Assembly: GCA_963668495.1 (NCBI GenBank)
Contig: OY764545.1
Coordinates: forward strand, 620,001 to 684,000
DNA: 64,000 nt
DNA from: Oleispirillum sp963668495
Lineage (GTDB): Bacteria; Pseudomonadota; Alphaproteobacteria; Rhodospirillales; Rhodospirillaceae
Direction: 5' to 3'
The stretch's first letter is position 1. Every line of letters begins with the position of its first letter. The notes below the pieces were generated by a model. It had not been told where the DNA came from. It saw only the letters and a list, made by a program, of their open reading frames with translations, and made no database searches. Both the position numbers and the translations under genes were made by a program. Of the stretch, positions 60,701 to 64,000 are shown piece by piece.

Positions 60701-61192
60701 ATGTCGAAAGAACAGTATCAAGCTGGTGATCATGTCGTGTATCCGACTCATGGTGTCGGAATTGTTCAGGCCGTAGAAATTCAAAAAATCGGCGGTATGG
60801 AACTGGAACTGATTGTCATTGGTTTTGAAAATGACCGTATGACATTGAAGGTTCCGGTGGCAAAGGCAGAACAGGCCGGTCTGCGTAAACTGTCGAACAA
60901 AAAAATCATGCAAACTGCGTTGACCACCCTGAAAGGTCGCGCAACTGTGCGCCGTACCATGTGGTCTCGCCGGGCTCAGGAATACGAAGCCAAAATCAAT
61001 TCTGGCTGTCCGGTTTCCATTGCAGAGGTTGTTCGTGATTTGCACAAAAATGCGAAAAGTGCGGAGCAATCCTACAGCGAACGGCAAATCTATGAACAAG
61101 CGTTGGAACGCTTGGCTCTGGAAGTTGCTGCCGTTGAAAACATCGAGCATGTGGAAGCCACGCGTCGTTTGGAAGATATGCTGGCAGCATAA
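60701..61192 (+). CDS. carD: CarD-family transcriptional regulator (CdnL-like)
   Basis: 163 residues. The N-terminal RNA-polymerase-interacting Tudor-like domain is recognised by YQAGDHVVYPTHGVGIVQAVE and the following LELIVIGFENDRMTLKVPV. The helical C-terminal domain with RRAQEYEAKINSG, and AEVVRDLHKNAKSAEQSYSERQIYEQALERLA in parts, binds promoter DNA. CdnL/CarD proteins stabilise open promoter complexes, especially at rRNA and growth genes. The gene has its own terminator. Confidence 0.95.
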   Translation: MSKEQYQAGDHVVYPTHGVGIVQAVEIQKIGGMELELIVIGFENDRMTLKVPVAKAEQAGLRKLSNKKIMQTALTTLKGRATVRRTMWSRRAQEYEAKINSGCPVSIAEVVRDLHKNAKSAEQSYSERQIYEQALERLALEVAAVENIEHVEATRRLEDMLAA

Positions 61193-61220
61193 CGCCTGTT
61201 TGATCTTCCCAGACCCCGAA

Positions 61221-61253
61221 AACCCTCGCGACTCCGTTGTCGCGGGGGTTTTT
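61221..61253 (+). terminator. Terminator of carD
   Basis: 12-pair stem AACCCTCGCGAC / GTCGCGGGGGTT with one G-T pair and a six-base loop, ending in five T, 28 bases after the stop. Confidence 0.93.
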
Positions 61254-61293
61254 GCGGTGTACAACTGAAGCGTCTGGTAATTGGAGACCTCTT

Positions 61294-62094
61294 ATGACGC
61301 GATCACATGTTTGGCATACGTTTCATGGCCCGGAACGAACATGGGTAATTGGTGCCGTCCATGGGGAAGCCGAACGGCTGCGGGTGCTGCATGACGAGAT
61401 TTCCAAGGAATACCGGGCGGGGGACCGCATCGTCTATACCGGGAATTTGATGGGCTATGGAACCGACGTTGTCGGCGCCATCAACGAGGCATTGGTCTTT
61501 CGTCGGGCTTTGCTGGCACGTTTCGACCTTGATTCGAACAGTATTGTTTTTCTGCGCGGGTGGCAGGAGGAAATGTGGCGCAAGCTGCTGCAAATCCATT
61601 TTGCCCCAGACCCGAAAACGGTTCTGGATTGGATGCTGTCGAAAGGATTGGATGCCAGCCTAGCATCATACAGGCTGCAAGCCGATGAAGTCAGGGATGC
61701 CGCCGCCGAGGGACGTACGGCTTTATCCCGCTGGGTAACCCGGGCCAATAATGCCATGGACAATCACGACGGGCACCGCGCGTACATGAGCAGCCTGCGC
61801 CATGCCGCCCTGACCGATGACGGGTCTTTGATCGTGGTGAATTCGGGTTTTGACCCCGGTGTTGAGTTGGATCAGCAACTGGATTCGTTCTGGTGGGGCG
61901 GGGTAAATTTTGATGCCCTAACGCCTCATGATACTGGCTACCAATTGATTGTCCGAGGGGCGACCCACGGTCAACCCGGTATGCGCGTGGATCGCCACGC
62001 CGCCACTTTGGACGGCGGAGCCGGACGCGGCGGACAAATTTGTGCCGCGCTGTTCGGTCTGCAATGCAGCATGGTCCAGAACTTTACCGCCTGA
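61294..62094 (+). CDS. Degenerate metallophosphoesterase (PPP-fold pseudo-phosphatase)
   Basis: 266 residues from ATG 61294 with GGAG nine bases upstream. The layout follows the bacterial PPP-type phosphatase/ApaH fold, but its metal ligands are replaced. GDxHG reads GAVHG (Ala21), GDxxDRG reads GNLMGYG (Asn51), RGNHE reads RGWQE (Trp90, Gln91), the HAG motif reads NSG (Asn183), and the GHT region reads GATHG. Overall order and spacing are kept. It is therefore probably catalytically dead, perhaps a binding or regulatory protein, or it has a changed metal site. It follows carD and its terminator, with no further genes on the strand. Confidence 0.7.
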   Translation: MTRSHVWHTFHGPERTWVIGAVHGEAERLRVLHDEISKEYRAGDRIVYTGNLMGYGTDVVGAINEALVFRRALLARFDLDSNSIVFLRGWQEEMWRKLLQIHFAPDPKTVLDWMLSKGLDASLASYRLQADEVRDAAAEGRTALSRWVTRANNAMDNHDGHRAYMSSLRHAALTDDGSLIVVNSGFDPGVELDQQLDSFWWGGVNFDALTPHDTGYQLIVRGATHGQPGMRVDRHAATLDGGAGRGGQICAALFGLQCSMVQNFTA

Positions 62095-62124
62095 CCCCTG
62101 CTGCGTTGCCCAATTGCCGCGACG

Positions 62125-63351
62125 TTAGCTTCGCACCAGATCTTGCTCCGGGGTTGATGAAATGCTGTGAATGGACAGATCCGCGCCCCGGTACTCTTCC
62201 TCTGCCTCCAGACGGATGCCAATGCTTTTTGCCAAGCTGCCATAGACCGCAAACCCGCAGATCGCGGCAAAGCTGGCTCCGGCTATTGACCCAAGCAATT
62301 GCGACATCAAACTGACACCGCCTAGGCCGCCAAGGAGTTCCTGCCCGAAAATCCCGCAGGCAATACCGCCAAACAGACCGCACATGCCGTGCAAAGGCCA
62401 GACCCCCAGCACATCATCAATCCGCCATTTTTCCTGACACTGGATAAATCCCCAGACAAACAGTCCCCCGGCAATCGCCCCGGTCACCAATGCCCCCAAC
62501 GGATGCATGACATCGGAACCGGCACAAACCGCAACCAGACCCGCCAACGCCCCGTTGTGAATAAATCCCGGATCGTTTCGCCCCACGACCAAGGCGCACA
62601 GGATGCCGCCGACCATCGCCATCAATGAATTCACGGCGACCAATCCGGTCACACCATCTAAACTTTGCGCGCTCATGACATTGAATCCAAACCAGCCCAC
62701 ACACAAAATCCACGAGCCAAGTGCAAGAAAGGGAATGTTGCTGGGCGGGAATGCATGACTTTGCCCATTGCGTCCATAGCGGCCCATACGCGCCCCCAAC
62801 ATGACCACGGCCCCAAGGGCCAACCACCCGCCAACCGCATGCACAACAATAGACCCGGCGAAGTCATGAAACGGCTGTCCGAAGTGTTGCTGTAACCAAT
62901 TTTGCAAACCAAAATTCCCGTTCCAGACCACGCCTTCGAACATCGGATACACCAGCCCGGTCAGAACTGCGGTTGCCATCAATTGCGGTACAAATTTTGC
63001 CCGTTCTGCAATTCCACCGGAAATAATCGCCGGGATCGCCGCCGCAAAGGTCAACAGGAAGAAAAACTTGACCAAATCAAGGCCACTTTTGGCGAAGGCG
63101 TCTCCCTCTGCCCCGGTCAAAACCGCCGCCGGAGCCAGAAAGTTCACACCATAAGCCACGGCATAGCCAATGCTGAAATACGCAATTGTAGAAACGGCAA
63201 AATCCACAATGATTTTAACCAAGGCATTTACCTGATTTTTGTGGCGGACGGTCCCGACTTCCAAGAACGCAAAACCTGCATGCATAGCCAGCACCATGAT
63301 CGCCCCCATCAATACGAAGAAGACGTCGGCACCAATCTGGTTTGTTTCCAT
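62125..63351 (-). CDS. amt: Ammonium transporter (Amt/MEP family)
   Basis: 408 residues, eleven predicted membrane helices. The N-terminal TM1 VFFVLMGAIMVLAMHAGFAFLEVG, the NALVKIIVDF helix, the DFAGSIVVHAVGG signature with the first pore His, and the HGMCGLFGG stretch with a late pore His are present. It conducts ammonium. No glnK gene is adjacent on the downstream side, and none is seen upstream either, which is less common. A sigma-54-like promoter lies 68 to 84 bases upstream, pointing to NtrC-type nitrogen control. Confidence 0.94.
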   Translation of the reverse strand: METNQIGADVFFVLMGAIMVLAMHAGFAFLEVGTVRHKNQVNALVKIIVDFAVSTIAYFSIGYAVAYGVNFLAPAAVLTGAEGDAFAKSGLDLVKFFFLLTFAAAIPAIISGGIAERAKFVPQLMATAVLTGLVYPMFEGVVWNGNFGLQNWLQQHFGQPFHDFAGSIVVHAVGGWLALGAVVMLGARMGRYGRNGQSHAFPPSNIPFLALGSWILCVGWFGFNVMSAQSLDGVTGLVAVNSLMAMVGGILCALVVGRNDPGFIHNGALAGLVAVCAGSDVMHPLGALVTGAIAGGLFVWGFIQCQEKWRIDDVLGVWPLHGMCGLFGGIACGIFGQELLGGLGGVSLMSQLLGSIAGASFAAICGFAVYGSLAKSIGIRLEAEEEYRGADLSIHSISSTPEQDLVRS

Positions 63352-63418
63352 TTCCCGATTACCCTGTTTTTATTGCCCCACATTAGTGCGGTAGCTTTTG
63401 GACATTCGGGGCAGGATT

Positions 63419-63435
63419 AACAAAAATCATGCCAA
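63419..63435 (-). promoter_or_regulatory. Sigma-54 (RpoN)-type promoter of amt
   Basis: On the minus strand TTGGCATGATTTTTGTT matches the -24/-12 consensus YTGGCACGRNNNTTGCW at all but two positions (T for C in each element). Spacing of the GG and GT dinucleotides is exact. It lies 68 bases upstream of the amt start. Confidence 0.75.
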
Positions 63436-63521
63436 GTTATGCAGTATCGGTGAGAGGGCCAATCACGCCCCCGGATTTCGTGGCGATCACGGGCCAGACC
63501 TTGACCCCTGATTCCAAACGG

Positions 63522-63541
63522 CATCAGGCATATGCCTGATG
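63522..63541. repeat. 20-bp perfect palindrome
   Basis: CATCAGGCATATGCCTGATG reads identically on both strands. It is part of the TGCCTGATGCC repeat cluster. Confidence 0.85.
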
Positions 63542-63621
63542 AATAGGCAGATCGTTGCCTACTATTCGTTCACTTGACGAATTGGAATTTACCAATCCAG
63601 TATTTTATGTAATAACGTAAC

Positions 63622-63689
63622 TGCCTGATGCCGGTGGGGAGGTTAAGCATTCACTGTCCCGCAAGGCCTCGACCTTCCGGCATCAGGCA
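63622..63689. repeat. Long-armed inverted repeat (TGCCTGATGCCGG)
   Basis: Perfect 13-bp arms TGCCTGATGCCGG (63622-63634) and CCGGCATCAGGCA (63677-63689) enclose 42 bases. It lies 18 bases after the stop of the Cys-rich gene and may terminate it, although the stem is followed by no T-run. REP-like repeat is an alternative. Confidence 0.75.
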
Positions 63690-63707
63690 CTTTCCCGCAG
63701 CAAGACC

Positions 63708-63917
63708 TTATTCGCACTTTTTCGTAATGGATGTGCCACAGGTCTTTTTGGATGAACAGCCACCACATTTGCTGCCGGAACTGCCGAAATAGGTACGATA
63801 CAAATAGTACAGGCACAGGCCGCAGATCACAGCCACAATCACCAGTTCCAATCCGCTGATATTCGCCTCGGCCCCAAGATTGACTGCCGGGGCAGTCGTG
63901 ATTTTATCTACGCTCAT
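63708..63917 (-). CDS. Small Cys-rich single-pass membrane protein (FeoB-associated type)
   Basis: 69 residues: a soluble N-terminal 20 residues, one membrane helix (LELVIVAVICGLCLYYLY, about residues 23-40), then a short Cys/Lys-rich tail with CGGCSSKKTC and KKC. This is the pattern of the FeoB-associated Cys-rich membrane proteins that accompany ferrous-iron transporters. AAAGAGG lies eight bases upstream. The start overlaps the stop of the upstream frame (ATGA), suggesting translational coupling with a gene cut by the window, which could be feoB, but that gene cannot be verified here. Confidence 0.7.
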   Translation of the reverse strand: MSVDKITTAPAVNLGAEANISGLELVIVAVICGLCLYYLYRTYFGSSGSKCGGCSSKKTCGTSITKKCE

Positions 63918-64000
63918 GATTGTACCTCTTTCACCGTATTGCCATACCGTGGGACCGGCAACCAGTGCCCAAACGGTCGCCGGAACAGGCCCACAACAAT
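63914..64000 (-). CDS. C-terminal end of an unidentified upstream gene (cut by window edge)
   Basis: An open frame enters at the window edge and encodes 28 residues ending in YGNTVKEVQS before a TGA overlapping the ATG of the Cys-rich gene. The four-base ATGA overlap is typical of operon neighbours. From family context it might be feoB, but the fragment is too short to recognise. Confidence 0.35.
   Translation of the reverse strand: MVVGLFRRPFGHWLPVPRYGNTVKEVQS

Larger units (their letters stand above)
63352..63707. other. Intergenic region amt / Cys-rich gene with palindromic repeats
   Basis: 356 bases without a gene. It holds the sigma-54-like amt promoter (63419-63435) and four copies of a TGCCTGATGCC-type sequence in alternating orientation (63520-63530, 63532-63541, 63622-63632, 63679-63689). 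These form a perfect 20-bp palindrome and a long-armed stem-loop. A further small inverted repeat (AGGCA-N6-TGCCT) lies at 63545-63560. Confidence 0.6.

Noticed and set aside
60443..61264. 273-codon minus-strand frame across carD
   Set aside because: Overlaps carD completely in antisense; Phe- and Arg-rich translation. Only its last 49 codons lie in a gap, and they lack a ribosome site.
1..64000. CRISPR arrays, prophage, insertion sequences or integrated islands
   Set aside because: No spaced direct repeats, no transposase, integrase or phage structural genes, and no attachment repeats at the tRNA-Leu gene; composition is even across the window.

Overview
The window is a compact, fully chromosomal stretch of an alphaproteobacterium, probably Rhodospirillales in the broad sense. 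Supporting signs are the gene order tsaB-rimI-mucR-fur-(olsBA)-miaB-phoH-ybeY-corC-lnt, a MucR-type regulator, an alphaproteobacterial Fur/Mur lacking CxxC, DUF1491 and DUF1127-like proteins, the fdxA-carD pair, and TRAP/TAXI transporters. No insertion sequence, prophage, CRISPR array or rRNA operon is visible; the only RNA gene I can support is one tRNA-Leu(CAA). The left edge cuts lnt and the right edge cuts an unidentified gene.

Layout. 1-8490 (minus strand): envelope, RNA-modification and lipid housekeeping (lnt, corC, ybeY, phoH, miaB, ornithine-lipid olsA/olsB, fur, mucR, rimI, tsaB). 8563-16200: a VanX-like dipeptidase, a RutE-like nitroreductase, a polysaccharide deacetylase, then a plus-strand run of a Cu+-ATPase and ubiT-ubiU-ubiV (oxygen-independent ubiquinone synthesis). 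16304-24053 (minus): a GST, an unrecognised 286-residue protein and glutamate synthase gltD-gltB. 24430-32489: uppP, an HD-GYP protein with a degenerate receiver, purD, then plus-strand xseA with an M23 peptidase, an orphan DctP and a Sel1-repeat protein. 32501-36167: DUF1491, LysR, a DUF1127-like small protein, and groES-groEL under a CIRCE operator. 36307-43516 (minus): VTT membrane protein, GT2 glycosyltransferase, an incomplete Liv-type ABC transporter with a fused permease, and a TAXI TRAP transporter. 43950-49569: MFS, panE, tRNA-Leu, SatP-type acetate transporter, an OxlT-type MFS and a TerB-like protein. 49582-54386: tesA divergent from ybbA-ybbP, and a BI-1 protein. 54464-59875: LysR, a MaoC/HTD2-type hydratase, AraC with LysE, and an RhlE-like helicase behind a long structured leader. 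60006-64000: fdxA, carD, a degenerate metallophosphatase, amt and a small Cys-rich membrane protein.

How genes fit together. Nitrogen assimilation is represented by gltBD and by amt, which has a good sigma-54-like promoter. Low-oxygen physiology is suggested by ubiTUV directly behind a Cu+-ATPase. Uptake of organic acids and amino acids is prominent (TAXI TRAP, DctP, Liv, SatP, OxlT-like). Most of the window is ordinary. The points most worth a second look are the PPP-fold pseudo-phosphatase next to carD, the Cu+-ATPase whose two HMA domains both lack CxxC, a cluster of TGCCTGATGCC palindromes between amt and the Cys-rich gene, structured leaders in front of the TAXI and helicase genes, and several unassigned inverted repeats.
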